Source: Paraburkholderia franconis
Lineage (GTDB): Bacteria; Pseudomonadota; Gammaproteobacteria; Burkholderiales; Burkholderiaceae
NCBI RefSeq assembly: GCF_009362735.1
Contig: NZ_WHNP01000025.1
Span: 1-64,000 of the forward strand
DNA length: 64,000 nt
Reading direction: 5' to 3'
Made by a program: the position numbers and the translations under genes. Below the pieces are notes generated by a model. That model searched no databases, was not told where the DNA came from, and saw nothing but the letters and a program-made list of their open reading frames with translations. This document shows positions 44,998 to 54,495 of the stretch, one piece after another (within the stretch, counting starts at the first letter, position 1; the number at the start of each line of letters is the position of its first letter).

Positions 44998-46520
44998 AAG
45001 CCCACCTGATGCATCCGGATCGTGACTTCGATCCCGACAAGATCCCTGTGTATGCCGACGACCTGATTCGGGATCTGGCGCTTGACACGTTGCTTGGCGG
45101 CATGGCGGCCGACGACGGATTCCTGCGAAAAATCGCGCGAGCGGCGTTGCTCGCGGGATGCGACAACGACGCCGAAACCGTATGCTACCGGCAAGCCGTC
45201 CTGCAGGACTGTCTTCAACATCGCACCGTAGTCGAGGAACTTTACCGCTTCACGGTCGAAACGCTAGACGCAAAGCGGGATCACCATTATGGTGTTTTCG
45301 GTCACTATCCTCCAGCGATTCTTCATGGCGCAATCGATGTGCTGCGGATGTTCGTCGAGCGACTTCGCAAACTGAAGGTGATTGCGGATGCGCACGCGTC
45401 CACATTCCGGTCACCTGGCTTCAAAAGATTCTTTGACACGCTGAAGACTGAACTCAGTGATGAGTACCTGCACAGTATCCAGCATCATCTGAAAGAGGGC
45501 CGACTGAAATCCGGGGTACTCATCAGCGCGCGCCTGGGGGAAGGGAACCGTGGCAAAGACCCCGTTCTGCGGGAACTGCGCGACAAAAGGCCACGCTGGA
45601 TCAGACTGCTTATGGACCCTGGATCGCGCGCCTACAGTTTCCGGATTCCAGAGCGCGATGAAGCCGGAGCGCGGGCACTGTCCGAACTGGAGGCGCGCGG
45701 CATCAACCTCATCGCCAATGCACTGGCACAGTCGATGGATCACATCAACGACTTTTTCACGATGCTGCGCACCGAACTGGCGTTCTACGTCGCGTGTCTC
45801 AGGCTGTATGACAGGCTCAAGGCGCTGAATGTCCCACTGTGCTTCCCGGGCATCGATGCCGTCGGCACACGCCGGCTGTCCTTTACCGGACTGTCAGACG
45901 TATGCCTCGCTCTCCAGTCGGGACGCGCCGTCGTCGGCAACACGCTCGATCTGGACGGCAAGGATGTGGCGATTATCACGGGCGCGAATCAGGGCGGAAA
46001 GTCCAGCTTTCTGAGGAGCATCGGTCTCGCGCAACTGATGTTGCAAAGTGGCATGTTCGTCGCGGCTGGATCGTACACCGGCGAACGCTGCAAGGCGCTC
46101 TTGACGCACTACAGGCGTGAAGAAGATGCCTCGATGAAAAGCGGCAAACTCGACGAAGAACTCAACCGCATGAGCCGCCTTGTCGATGCGATGTCGCCGG
46201 ACTGGTTCGTACTGTTCAACGAGTCCTTTGCCTCCACCAACGAGCGTGAGGGATCGGAAATCGCGCGACAGATTGTCGGCGCGTTGCAGGAAAGGCGCAT
46301 TAGGGTCTTCTTCGTGACTCACCTGTACGCATTCGCACATGGCCTGTATGAAACAGCGACGGCACAGGTGCAGTTTCTCCGGGCCGAGCGGCAGGATGAC
46401 GGCACGCGCACCTTCAGGATCACACCGGGTGAACCATTGCAGACCAGCTATGGCAAGGACCTGTACTTTGAAACGTTCGCCGGTACGGATGACACGCTGA
46501 AGGATGTGTCAGGTACGTGA
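44994..46520 (+). CDS. MutS domain V-like ATPase, second of the pair
   Basis: 508 aa. Helical lever region (about 60-290) and C-terminal MutS-type ATPase with Walker A TGANQGGKSSFLRSIG (K336) and Walker B WFVLFNESFAST (E410), then the H-loop-like FFVTHLYAFA. Mismatch-recognition domains are absent. It overlaps the previous gene by four bases. The two proteins are paralogous in layout but not close copies. The fluoride riboswitch in the shared leader ties them to fluoride stress; the mechanism is unknown. Confidence 0.88.
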   Translation: MKAHLMHPDRDFDPDKIPVYADDLIRDLALDTLLGGMAADDGFLRKIARAALLAGCDNDAETVCYRQAVLQDCLQHRTVVEELYRFTVETLDAKRDHHYGVFGHYPPAILHGAIDVLRMFVERLRKLKVIADAHASTFRSPGFKRFFDTLKTELSDEYLHSIQHHLKEGRLKSGVLISARLGEGNRGKDPVLRELRDKRPRWIRLLMDPGSRAYSFRIPERDEAGARALSELEARGINLIANALAQSMDHINDFFTMLRTELAFYVACLRLYDRLKALNVPLCFPGIDAVGTRRLSFTGLSDVCLALQSGRAVVGNTLDLDGKDVAIITGANQGGKSSFLRSIGLAQLMLQSGMFVAAGSYTGERCKALLTHYRREEDASMKSGKLDEELNRMSRLVDAMSPDWFVLFNESFASTNEREGSEIARQIVGALQERRIRVFFVTHLYAFAHGLYETATAQVQFLRAERQDDGTRTFRITPGEPLQTSYGKDLYFETFAGTDDTLKDVSGT

Positions 46521-46602
46521 ACCGAACTCCGCAGGACCCGGGCTCGTGCCGTGACTGCCCGAGTCTTCTCCGTTCAAGTTCGTTAGCAATGCCGATTCTC
46601 TT

Positions 46603-47598
46603 TCATTTTGGCGAAAATACATCCACCTTGTTGCTTTCGTTGCGGTACACGTACACCGAGTGAGTGACGGGATTGACCGTTAGCGTATGAACGTTGGGTT
46701 CCGATGGAATCGCGCCAACGACCGTTTTCTCATCCAGGTCGACGATCTCAATCATGCCTGCCTTGTCACCGACAAACGCGCGCCGGGCGCCCTCGTCGAT
46801 GACCGTTTCATCGACCTTCCCCTTGACGGGTATCGCCTGCAGGACTTTGCCAGTGTCGGCGTCCAGACTGAGCATGCGCAAATCCGTCGTACCGAGCAGG
46901 AATCGCCCGGTCCGCGAATCGAAGACCATCGGCTTCGTCTGGCCTTTCACGCCCACATCCCACGTTCCGACGACCTTGTGCTGGCTCGGGTCGACGATCG
47001 CTACGGCGTTGTCAATGGGCTGGTAGAGGCGGTCCTTCGAGGGCACATAGAGCCCGACATCAGGACCGTCTTTTGAGGGCTTTTCCGATAGTTTGAACGT
47101 GGCGACCTGGGTGAACGGCGCCTTGCCGCTAAAGACGGTCATATCCGCGCTGTCGCTGCCAACGAAAACCTCACCCGTCTTCGGATGAACGATCACGCCG
47201 TTTGGCCCCTTTCCCGAAGGATGCAGGACCGCGGCCTGCTTGAAGGTTCGTTTGTTGACCACCACGACCACGTTCTTTGCATTGTCGGCGATGAATGCGA
47301 AGTCGCCCCCAAAACCGATTCCGTGCCCGTCTTCGATTCCGCTGATAACGTGCTTGACTGTATTGCTTGTAGCGTCAATGACGACGACGTTGTGATCGGG
47401 TGATTGCGACAGCCAGACCGAGCGCGTATCGCTGTCGAAGGTGGTCCAGTCGCCATGCCCTCCCTTGTCGCCCGGCAGATCAATGGTTTTTACCAGCCGG
47501 TACGCAGGCTCTGCTGCCTCGGCGATGTGCGCTGCGAACATTGTTGCAAGGAAGGCGAGGCCGAGCGGCGGCAGCATGCCGCGGATAGAGGCTTTCAT
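46603..47598 (-). CDS. Periplasmic YncE-like beta-propeller protein
   Basis: 331 aa with a signal peptide (hydrophobic about 8-24, cleavage after AEA). YVTN-type repeats of about 42 residues: VVVIDATSNTVKHVISG, VVVVNKRTFKQAAVL, VAIVDPSQHKVVGTWDVG, LSLDADTGKVLQAIPV, IEIVDLDEKTVVGAIP. YncE-like proteins bind DNA or act as periplasmic scaffolds; the target here is unknown. It is convergent with the MutS-like operon and unlikely to be part of it. Confidence 0.88.
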   Translation of the reverse strand: MKASIRGMLPPLGLAFLATMFAAHIAEAAEPAYRLVKTIDLPGDKGGHGDWTTFDSDTRSVWLSQSPDHNVVVIDATSNTVKHVISGIEDGHGIGFGGDFAFIADNAKNVVVVVNKRTFKQAAVLHPSGKGPNGVIVHPKTGEVFVGSDSADMTVFSGKAPFTQVATFKLSEKPSKDGPDVGLYVPSKDRLYQPIDNAVAIVDPSQHKVVGTWDVGVKGQTKPMVFDSRTGRFLLGTTDLRMLSLDADTGKVLQAIPVKGKVDETVIDEGARRAFVGDKAGMIEIVDLDEKTVVGAIPSEPNVHTLTVNPVTHSVYVYRNESNKVDVFSPK

Positions 47599-48121
47599 GG
47601 CGATGTCTCCGTAAGGTCTTTATAAGGATCGGTATTCCTGCATTTGGAATCCGTCCGATTGCAGCGTGCCTTACGCCGAACATCACGAACAGTTGAAGTT
47701 TCTTATCGTAACGGTAATGGCAACCTTATGCATGGCTCCCCGATCTCGCCTGCCGGGCCACGCCATGATCGCTCGTGCCCGATGCGCTTGTTGCTGTCTC
47801 CAGTAGACACTTGCACATCGCGCCCACCCGCCAGTTCAACATTGCGAATGACCGGAGTACCATTCGAAGACGTCGTTAATAGAGCGCACGCCAACGACTG
47901 GAACTGGCCGTACCCTGCCGGATGCGGTCGGCCGAGTTCGCACCCGAAGCGACCCCGGAAATCTCTGCTGCTCCTCCAGATGGGCATGAAACAAGCGCCG
48001 TCCCACTCTGATCCTGGCACCCTATGATGTTGCTCACGCGGCACAGGTACCCTGGTCGACGCGAGACAGATAATCAGCGCATACTTGTCCGCACCACCGC
48101 TTCAGGTAGCAGGAGCGAATC
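47599..48121. other. Intergenic, nothing recognised
   Basis: About 520 bases. The stretch 47900-47940 shares GCCGGATGCGGTCGG with 16080-16095. No gene is supported. Confidence 0.4.
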
Positions 48122-48865
48122 ATGGCGCCCCGGCTCGTGAATTTTCTCATCCTGGCGATAATGCTGGTCGGGATGCTCGACGCGTTGACCGGTTGTGTGG
48201 GGAACGCCGTCGCGCCCTCGCCTTCCGCGAGCGCCCCTGCGCCTGGGATCCCTGCCGGTGCGACTCCCGCTGGTTTCTTCAAGATCTGCAAGGGGCAGAC
48301 GTACGCGCTCTGCGCGACCGCCAGCTGCACGGTGATAAACCAGGTGGCCTACTGCAAATGTGACGTCAAAGAGGGGGACAGCATCAGTTTGCCGCTGCGG
48401 GTCGACGGCGAGGACGTCTGCTCGATAAATGCCAACGGCGTCGACAATGGGTACATGGTGAGCACATTCAGCTTGCCGGAGTCCGTGGTTGCGCCGAACG
48501 GCCATCGTGCGCTCTATACCTGTCCAGCGGGGTCCACCGGCGGCTACGCGCAATGCGACGGCGGCATTTGCTTCACCAGCAGCAGCGGCAGCTCGTTCCC
48601 CGGGTTCGACAGGCAGCTCGGAAGCACGGACATCATCTGCGCGTGTCCGATAACCCAGGCTCAGGGATCACCAGTCGGCTATCAGATCGCCGGTCCCTAT
48701 CCTTGCGCCGATTCGTATTTCCGCTACTGCAACAGCCAGACCGCCAACACCCGCACGGGCTCGACGGTCAAGGTCGGCGCCCCGACAGGAACGGCCAGAT
48801 TCCTGGCCCTGCAGCTCAACGGAAACGTTCCGAAGTTGAACGAGTGCCGCGCTCCCTCTCAGTAG
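48122..48865 (+). CDS. Secreted cysteine-rich lipoprotein
   Basis: 247 aa. The signal peptide ends in lipobox LTGC (C25), followed by a Ser/Pro/Ala-rich linker. The exported domain contains a dozen or more cysteines in short motifs (KICKGQTYALCATASCTV, YCKCDV, YTCPAG, CDGGICF, IICACPI, YPCADSYFRYC), consistent with many disulphides. No catalytic motif was recognised; possibly surface-exposed. Confidence 0.8.
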   Translation: MAPRLVNFLILAIMLVGMLDALTGCVGNAVAPSPSASAPAPGIPAGATPAGFFKICKGQTYALCATASCTVINQVAYCKCDVKEGDSISLPLRVDGEDVCSINANGVDNGYMVSTFSLPESVVAPNGHRALYTCPAGSTGGYAQCDGGICFTSSSGSSFPGFDRQLGSTDIICACPITQAQGSPVGYQIAGPYPCADSYFRYCNSQTANTRTGSTVKVGAPTGTARFLALQLNGNVPKLNECRAPSQ

Positions 48866-48943
48866 CCGCGAGAGCATAGCCCGGCCCGGGCGTTGTCACG
48901 TTGAGGTGCTGGCAACGCAGTAGTACCAAGGAAGCACATCTGC

Positions 48944-49171
48944 TCAGAAAGCCGATGGATTTTGGGCGAACTCAGTGAAGAGATGCCAAGGCTCACCGCG
49001 GGGCGTAACAAACACTTTGTCGAGATGCCATGTGGCGCCGGGCTTACGGCGAGCATCCTTGACGCAACGGGCGAAGCCCGTGCCAAAGTCATCGCACCAG
49101 CGCTGGAGCGTTTCATAACTGACCACGACGCCGCGCTTGAACAGCAACTCTTCAACGACGCGCAGACTCAA
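48944..49171 (-). mobile_element. IS6-type transposase N-terminal fragment
   Basis: 75 codons starting MSLRVVEELLFKRGVVVSYE, then LQRWCDDFGTGFARCVKDAR and WHLDKVFVTPRGEPWHL, which is the N-terminal HTH and first DDE aspartate (WHLD) of IS6/IS26-type transposases. The rest of the DDE domain and terminal repeats are missing, so the element is dead. Confidence 0.8.
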
Positions 49172-49980
49172 CTACGCTAATTGCGTCTGCTACTGAACGT
49201 CTTGGCGGCCAATGGGGCAACGGACTGTTTTTCGACCCACCGATCATACACGGTTGCTCTAACGCGACGGCCGCTTCATGCACATCGGCCATCCGTGCCG
49301 TCACCGCGCAGGCGTTTGCGTTCATTGTCACGAGGCAGCCGTCCAGTTCCACCTTTGAAGACCAGTTGGTATTGCACATTCCATCCTCTCCGTGCCGATT
49401 GCGTTTGCCACGGGCGGCAAACTTGCGGCGGTCATGTCCAACGCTGTGGCCTCGGCATGATCGGCGCGCCATGGAGACGCAAGTTGGCTCGAGCGGGAAT
49501 TTGCCAACGCGAGAAGTGATCGCGTTGGCTGCGGACTGCATCACCGAGTCTTCACTCGGGCCGAGTGCGACCCTTGAGGCATCATTCGCTTACTTAATTG
49601 CAGTTGACCTGGTTAGTACATTCCGATCCGGACATTGCCCCATGTTACTTGCTTGGTCGGATCTAACTGCCTATCTTTCAACCGCCTAAAGTTCTCTTAC
49701 CTGGAACAGATGGGCGCAACGCCGATAATTGGCGCGAGCTACATCGCCTGAAGTACCGGTACATTCACTTCTAACATCTCCTTCGAAGCGCTCATGGCAC
49801 CCGCAATTGGCCGGCTAGCCGATACCCTCATGAAGATAAAGCCCGACTACTACATTATTCTTTATGCCCAAGCCAGAAGCGGCGACTGCAAATCGCAATT
49901 TGGCTGTCACGGCGACCGCTGCGCGACCAGCCGTGACCTCCTCGTTCTAAACAATTCTGCGCTCGTCAACGCCGCCCCTC
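49172..49980. other. Gene-poor stretch
   Basis: About 800 bases past the transposase fragment with only motif-free frames; likely decayed flanking DNA. Confidence 0.45.
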
Positions 49981-50385
49981 TCAATGGTCGCGCCTCTCGT
50001 CGCCGTCGCGATGGTCGTGGTGCCAGTTGCGTCGCGGACCACCGCCATCGCGGTCATGCCCCCAGTCGCCGCGATGTCCGTCGTAATGGTCCCGAGCGTC
50101 GTGCCATTCCCGTTCATCATGACGGCGCTCTTCCCATTCCCGGCGCTGCCAATAACGATGCCCGTCGTAGTACCTGTCGCCATACCAGCCCGGACTAATG
50201 ACAACAGGAGCGGGAGGTTCGACATATACCGGCGGTGGAGCATAGACTGGCTCGGGTGCATACACGGCACCGGGGATGCCAATGTTTACTCCAACATCGA
50301 CGTGTGCGAGCGCGACGGACGATACGCCTATGCCGAGGCCGGCAACCAGCGATATCGTGAACCAGCGACTGCGTATGTTGCTCAT
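49981..50385 (-). CDS. Exported Tyr/Pro/His-rich protein (paralogue 1)
   Basis: 134 aa. The signal peptide (cleaved near VALAHV) is followed by DVGVNIGIPG, a Pro/Tyr/Val-rich stretch and WYGDRYYDGHRYWQRREW, then a low-complexity His/Arg/Asp tail. A smaller paralogue is at 51675-51950 with the same DVGV-NIG and GDR--DGRRYW motifs. It resembles YXWGXR-repeat proteins; probably a periplasmic or surface protein, possibly metal-binding through its His-rich tail. Confidence 0.82.
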   Translation of the reverse strand: MSNIRSRWFTISLVAGLGIGVSSVALAHVDVGVNIGIPGAVYAPEPVYAPPPVYVEPPAPVVISPGWYGDRYYDGHRYWQRREWEERRHDEREWHDARDHYDGHRGDWGHDRDGGGPRRNWHHDHRDGDERRDH

Positions 50386-50443
50386 AATTTACCTTCTCTG
50401 ATATGTATGCTTGGGCAACTGGGCATAAGGAAGTCAGCTACGA

Positions 50444-50560
50444 TTAGTAACCGTCGTGGTAGTAGCCATGGTAGCCGCCGCCTGCAGGCACAATAATGCA
50501 GCCGCTCAGCGCGCTTCCAAGACATATGGCCATCAGCATCAGCGCAAGAATTCTCTTCAT
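50444..50560 (-). CDS. Tiny lipoprotein (38 aa)
   Basis: Short gene starting MKRILALMLMAICLG, with lipobox LSGC and a tail of IIVPAGGGYHGYYHDGY. GAGG precedes the ATG. It sits beside the exported Tyr/His-rich paralogue and shares its Gly/Tyr/His-rich end. The size and clear lipobox support a real small outer-membrane lipoprotein. Confidence 0.7.
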   Translation of the reverse strand: MKRILALMLMAICLGSALSGCIIVPAGGGYHGYYHDGY

Positions 50561-50832
50561 AACGTGCCTCACTGGTCAGTGAACGCACTATATTGAGACG
50601 GCAGATTACCGGTGTTTTTGTGTGTAACGAGACGTGTAATCTGAAACACAGTTCGGCAGCGTCAAAGGAGAACGCGCATCCCGTTTCGAGCTCGATGGCG
50701 GCGAGCCGGCACGCCGGCCGTAGCGCTCAGCCGTGCCGATCCGCCGACGTTCCTGGACCGCTCTCTCGACGCTGAAAATCCGGATTCGGCTTGCAGGTTG
50801 GATAAAATATAACCTCTATCCGCGACCAGACC

Positions 50833-51246
50833 ATGCAAGTCCATCCTTTGCGCCTTTCCCCCGGCGATGATGTGCGCGACGCTCTCGAAGAGGTGTTGCG
50901 CCAGCGTCAGTTGCGCGCGGCCTTCGTCATCCAGGGCATTGGGAGCCTCAGCGTCGCCCAGTTGCGATTCGCCGGCGCCGAAGCTCCAACCGGATTGCGA
51001 GGCGACCTCGAAATATTGACGCTGGCTGGCTCCGTATCGCCTGATGGCGCGCACCTGCATATGTCGGTTGCCGACGCGCGCGGTCAGGTGTTTGGTGGTC
51101 ATGTCGCGCGCGGGTGCATCGTCCGCACGACAGCCGAGCTGTTGCTCGCGCTGCTTGCCGGGCACCGCTTCACCAGGGAGCTCGACCCGGGCACAGGGTT
51201 CATGGAACTGGTGATTCAAAGCGAGCCAGGCACGAACGCGGCGTGA
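50833..51246 (+). CDS. PPC/DUF296 domain protein
   Basis: 137 aa covering one PPC (DUF296) domain: RLSPGDDVRDALEEVL, AAFVIQGIGSLSVAQLRFAG, LEILTLAGSVSPDGAHLHMSVAD, VFGGHVARGCIVRTTAELLL. The His-rich strand (HLHMSVAD, GGH) matches the metal-binding site of bacterial PPC proteins. Plant relatives bind AT-rich DNA; bacterial single-domain versions have no settled role. Confidence 0.88.
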   Translation: MQVHPLRLSPGDDVRDALEEVLRQRQLRAAFVIQGIGSLSVAQLRFAGAEAPTGLRGDLEILTLAGSVSPDGAHLHMSVADARGQVFGGHVARGCIVRTTAELLLALLAGHRFTRELDPGTGFMELVIQSEPGTNAA

Positions 51247-51364
51247 ACCACGCACCCGGTACGACTGCAATCGACGTGTATTCCATCTGCTCCAGGCCGC
51301 TTTCTTCCGGTTGGCCTTCGTCTCTCGACAGGCTCGCCGACCCGGCCGGGAGGCGTCACGACAG

Positions 51365-51620
51365 TCAGGATGATCGCACCGGCCAGACGGCCTTTTGCAC
51401 CGTGTTGAACTGCAGATCGTATTCCACGTCGACCTTCACCTTCTTCCTGATCGCATGCCCGTCGTACAGGATATCGGCGATCTTCTGCTCCTGACTGACA
51501 AGGCCGGCATCGAACTTGACGAAATTGCCGCTGCGCACTTCGTATTCGAACGCCGCCCGTCCGTCCGGAAACCTTGAGCGCGTCTTTCAGGAAGCCGATG
51601 ACCTCGACCTTGTGTGTCAT
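51365..51620 (-). pseudogene. Small protein gene with frameshift
   Basis: MTHKVEVIGFLKDALK starts at 51620; then the sequence continues in another frame as PDGRAAFEYEVRSGNFVKFD, SQEQKIADILYDGHAIRKKV and VEYDLQFNTVQKAVWPV to a stop at 51365-51367. Both halves look coding, so a single-base indel near residue 17 probably broke an otherwise about 84-aa protein. Family not recognised. Confidence 0.6.
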
Positions 51621-51674
51621 GCCGGGACCGGTAGCCGGCCAGCCATTCCTCCCGGCGGCGGCTCGCGGTGCGGG

Positions 51675-51950
51675 CTAGCATTCGCCCTTTTTCGCGTGGC
51701 CGGGCGGACAGTGATCGTGCCCGTGATGGTGGCGATGCTCCTCCCATTCGCCGCGGTCCCAATAGCGGCGTCCGTCCCAGTAACGGTCTCCGTGCCATCC
51801 GGGCGACACTACGACCACCGGTGCCGGTGCGACCACGACGGGCGGCGGTACGCCAATATTGATGCCAACCCCAACGTCGACGGCGTTCGCAAGTCCTGAT
51901 GCACCGATTCCAATACCTGCTAGCGCCGCGGCAATGAAAAGACGTTTCAT
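51675..51950 (-). CDS. Exported Tyr/His-rich protein (paralogue 2)
   Basis: 91 aa from the ATG at 51950 (MKRLFIAAALAGIGIG). The signal peptide ends near GLANA; then DVGVGINIGVPPP, a Pro/Val stretch, SPGWHGDRYWDGRRYWDRGEW and a HHHGHDHCPPGH tail. It is a shorter paralogue of 49981-50385. The His/Cys-rich tail could bind a metal. Confidence 0.82.
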   Translation of the reverse strand: MKRLFIAAALAGIGIGASGLANAVDVGVGINIGVPPPVVVAPAPVVVVSPGWHGDRYWDGRRYWDRGEWEEHRHHHGHDHCPPGHAKKGEC

Positions 51951-52242
51951 CTTATCCCCCGAAAGAGCAGCAACAAGTTGCTGGTCGGCCACTTCACACG
52001 TGGCCGTGTTGTTCAATTTCACCCAATGTGCAGCATTATCATGGCTGCTTCAACGCAAAGCTGTAACGCCTGCTCGACTCGTAGCGGGCAAAGCAGCACA
52101 GAGGGGCATAGTTGGAAACGCGCGATACGAGACGCGATAGTTGCTGCCGGTCGTGAATCGGCCATAGCGCTCCATCATATTACGGAACGCGATATGGCCA
52201 GTTATAACGTCTTCGTCAGCGGGAGCGTCGCCAGCGACGCCA
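51951..52242. other. Intergenic, nothing recognised
   Basis: About 290 bases between the Tyr/His-rich gene and the stop of the penicillin-binding protein. Confidence 0.4.
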
Positions 52243-54495
52243 TCAGAATGGCCAGAAGAGGAAGTGGCGATGACGTCGCGGGCGAACCGCGCGAGGGGAG
52301 CGCGTTTCGGGCCCGAGCTGGGCACGGGGATCGATGACTCGCGCGCGCAGCGCCATGTCGTAAAATGCGCCCACCATTGGCAACGCGCTGTGGGCCCCCT
52401 CACCCCAATAGTCGTTGCCGAGCGTCACACGTGCATCGTCGAAACCCACCCACGCGCCAGCGACCAGTTGCGGATGCATCAGGATGAACCAGCTATCGGT
52501 GTTGTCCTGCGTCGTGCCCGTCTTGCCGGCTACGTCGGCGCGAATCCCAAAGCGCGTCCGGATGTCCGAGCCGGTGCCCCGGTTCACGACGTCGCGCATC
52601 ACGTCGACGAGCGTTTGCGCTGCGCTGGCCGGTAGCGCCGCTTCTGGCGAGGCACTCGGGAATTCTGCGAGCATCTTGCCGTTGTGATCCTCAATGCGCG
52701 TGACCATGCGCGGTTCGACATAGGCGCCGCGGTTTGCGATTGTGCAATACGCCGAGACCATTTCTTTCAGCGTAACCGGGCTGGTGCCCAAGGCGAGCGA
52801 CGGCACCACTTCGAGCGGACTTTCGCGCACACCCATCGCGCGCGCGAGCCGTGCGACCTTCTCGGGGCCTTCCTTTTGCATAAGCTGGGCGGTGACGCGA
52901 TTGCGCGAATACGCGAGCGCGTCGCGCAACGTCATTGGTCCGCCAGTGGGCGGTTCCGCGTCGGTCGGCCGCCAGATTGCATGTCCGCTTAGGGGAATGG
53001 CGACGTTCCGGTCGACGATCGTATCGCCCGGTCGCGCGCCGTCCGCAAACGCCGCCCCATAGACGAACGGCTTGAAGGTCGAGCCCGGCTGACGCCGCGC
53101 CTGCTGCACGTGATCAAACGGCTCGTCGCCGAAATCGCGACTGCCGACCCATGCCTTGACATCTCCGTTGCGCGGATCGATTGCAACGAAGCCCGCCTGG
53201 ATCTGGGTCTTGCTCTCGCAGAGCGTGCGGACGAACGTCGGGGTCAACGCAAGCTTCCTGAGGGCGGCCTGATCCGATTGACCCGCGTCGCGTGCGGCGC
53301 GATAGTCGGGCGTCTGCCGGATGAACGTCTGGAACAGGTCGTTGCCCGGCGAACAGCCCGTGCGTTCATTCCAGGCGTCGTTCGCGATCCATTGCAACCG
53401 GTTCGTCTGCCAGTTCATCGCCTGCGTCGCCATTGCCTGCAGACGGGAATCGATAGTCGTGCGTACCACCAGCCCGTCGGCATAGATGTTGTAGCCGTTG
53501 CGATCGGCCCATCCGATCAGCCACTTGCGCAATTGCGCCGCAAAATGCGGCGCGGGGCCCGGCGATGCGCTCTGGCGCTCGAAATCGACGTTGAGCGGTT
53601 GACGCTTCGACCATTCATACGCGCCGGGCTTGAGCTTCCCGTACCTGTTCATCTGCCCGAGCACCGTGTTGCGCCGCTGCAATGCACGCTCGGGATTCAG
53701 CACCGGGTTGTAGGTGCTGTTGGCCTTCAGCATGCCGACAAGCATCGCGCTTTCTAGGATGTCGAGCTGAGCGGCCGATTTGCCGAAGTAGGTGCGCGCG
53801 GCCATTTCCACGCCGTACGCGTTATACAGGAACGGCACCGTGTTCAGGTACGTTTCGAGAATCTGGTCCTTGCTGTACACGGCTTCGATCTTGAACGCCG
53901 TGATCGCTTCCTTGAGCTTGCGCGTGAGGGTCGGCGCCCGGCCGATTTCGTCGGGATACAGATTGCGCGCGAGCTGCTGCGTGATCGTCGAGCCGCCTTG
54001 CCGGTCACCCGAGAATGTATGCAGCGCGGCCGACGCGATGCGCATCCAGTCAATGCCGTGATGCGCGTAGAAGCGACGGTCTTCGGTCGCGATCAGGGCA
54101 TCCACCATGTAGGGCGAAATCTGCCTGAGTGATACCCATTGGCGATTGACCGGCCTGAAGTCCGCGAGCAGTTTACCGTCGGCGGACACGATCAACGCCG
54201 GCCGGTCGACGCGGGCTTTGCGGATGTCGCCGATGCCTGGCGTGAAAGGCACAAGCGCGAGCACATACAGCAGGAGCAGCGCTGGCACTGCGCCGAGTGC
54301 CAGCGCGATGCCGCGTCGCGTCGGGTGACGCAGGCCTCGCAGCGCGGCAACGACGACGAGCCTGACTTTCGTTCTGCTGATAGCGGCCAGCGACTGGATG
54401 CGGGCGAGCCACCTTGTGCAATGTTGACGAAACAAGGACAGGTATCGGCGATTCACGGTGACGACGCGCAGGCGGAAAAGGAGGGATCGTACCAA
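52243..54495 (-). CDS. Class A penicillin-binding protein (transglycosylase/transpeptidase)
   Basis: 750 aa, inner-membrane anchored (TM about 63-84) with a positively charged N-terminal tail of about 60 residues. The GT51 transglycosylase (about 105-290) has the catalytic E138 in IATEDRRFYAHHGID and GGSTITQQLARNLY. The transpeptidase (about 430-720) has the SxxK motif in GSTFKPFVYG (S472, K475), SRN in LAYSRNRVTAQLM, and KTGTTQDNTDSWFI. Both active sites are intact. It polymerises and cross-links peptidoglycan; the PBP1a-like order is normal. The orphan location suggests an accessory enzyme. Confidence 0.93.
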   Translation of the reverse strand: MVRSLLFRLRVVTVNRRYLSLFRQHCTRWLARIQSLAAISRTKVRLVVVAALRGLRHPTRRGIALALGAVPALLLLYVLALVPFTPGIGDIRKARVDRPALIVSADGKLLADFRPVNRQWVSLRQISPYMVDALIATEDRRFYAHHGIDWMRIASAALHTFSGDRQGGSTITQQLARNLYPDEIGRAPTLTRKLKEAITAFKIEAVYSKDQILETYLNTVPFLYNAYGVEMAARTYFGKSAAQLDILESAMLVGMLKANSTYNPVLNPERALQRRNTVLGQMNRYGKLKPGAYEWSKRQPLNVDFERQSASPGPAPHFAAQLRKWLIGWADRNGYNIYADGLVVRTTIDSRLQAMATQAMNWQTNRLQWIANDAWNERTGCSPGNDLFQTFIRQTPDYRAARDAGQSDQAALRKLALTPTFVRTLCESKTQIQAGFVAIDPRNGDVKAWVGSRDFGDEPFDHVQQARRQPGSTFKPFVYGAAFADGARPGDTIVDRNVAIPLSGHAIWRPTDAEPPTGGPMTLRDALAYSRNRVTAQLMQKEGPEKVARLARAMGVRESPLEVVPSLALGTSPVTLKEMVSAYCTIANRGAYVEPRMVTRIEDHNGKMLAEFPSASPEAALPASAAQTLVDVMRDVVNRGTGSDIRTRFGIRADVAGKTGTTQDNTDSWFILMHPQLVAGAWVGFDDARVTLGNDYWGEGAHSALPMVGAFYDMALRARVIDPRAQLGPETRSPRAVRPRRHRHFLFWPF

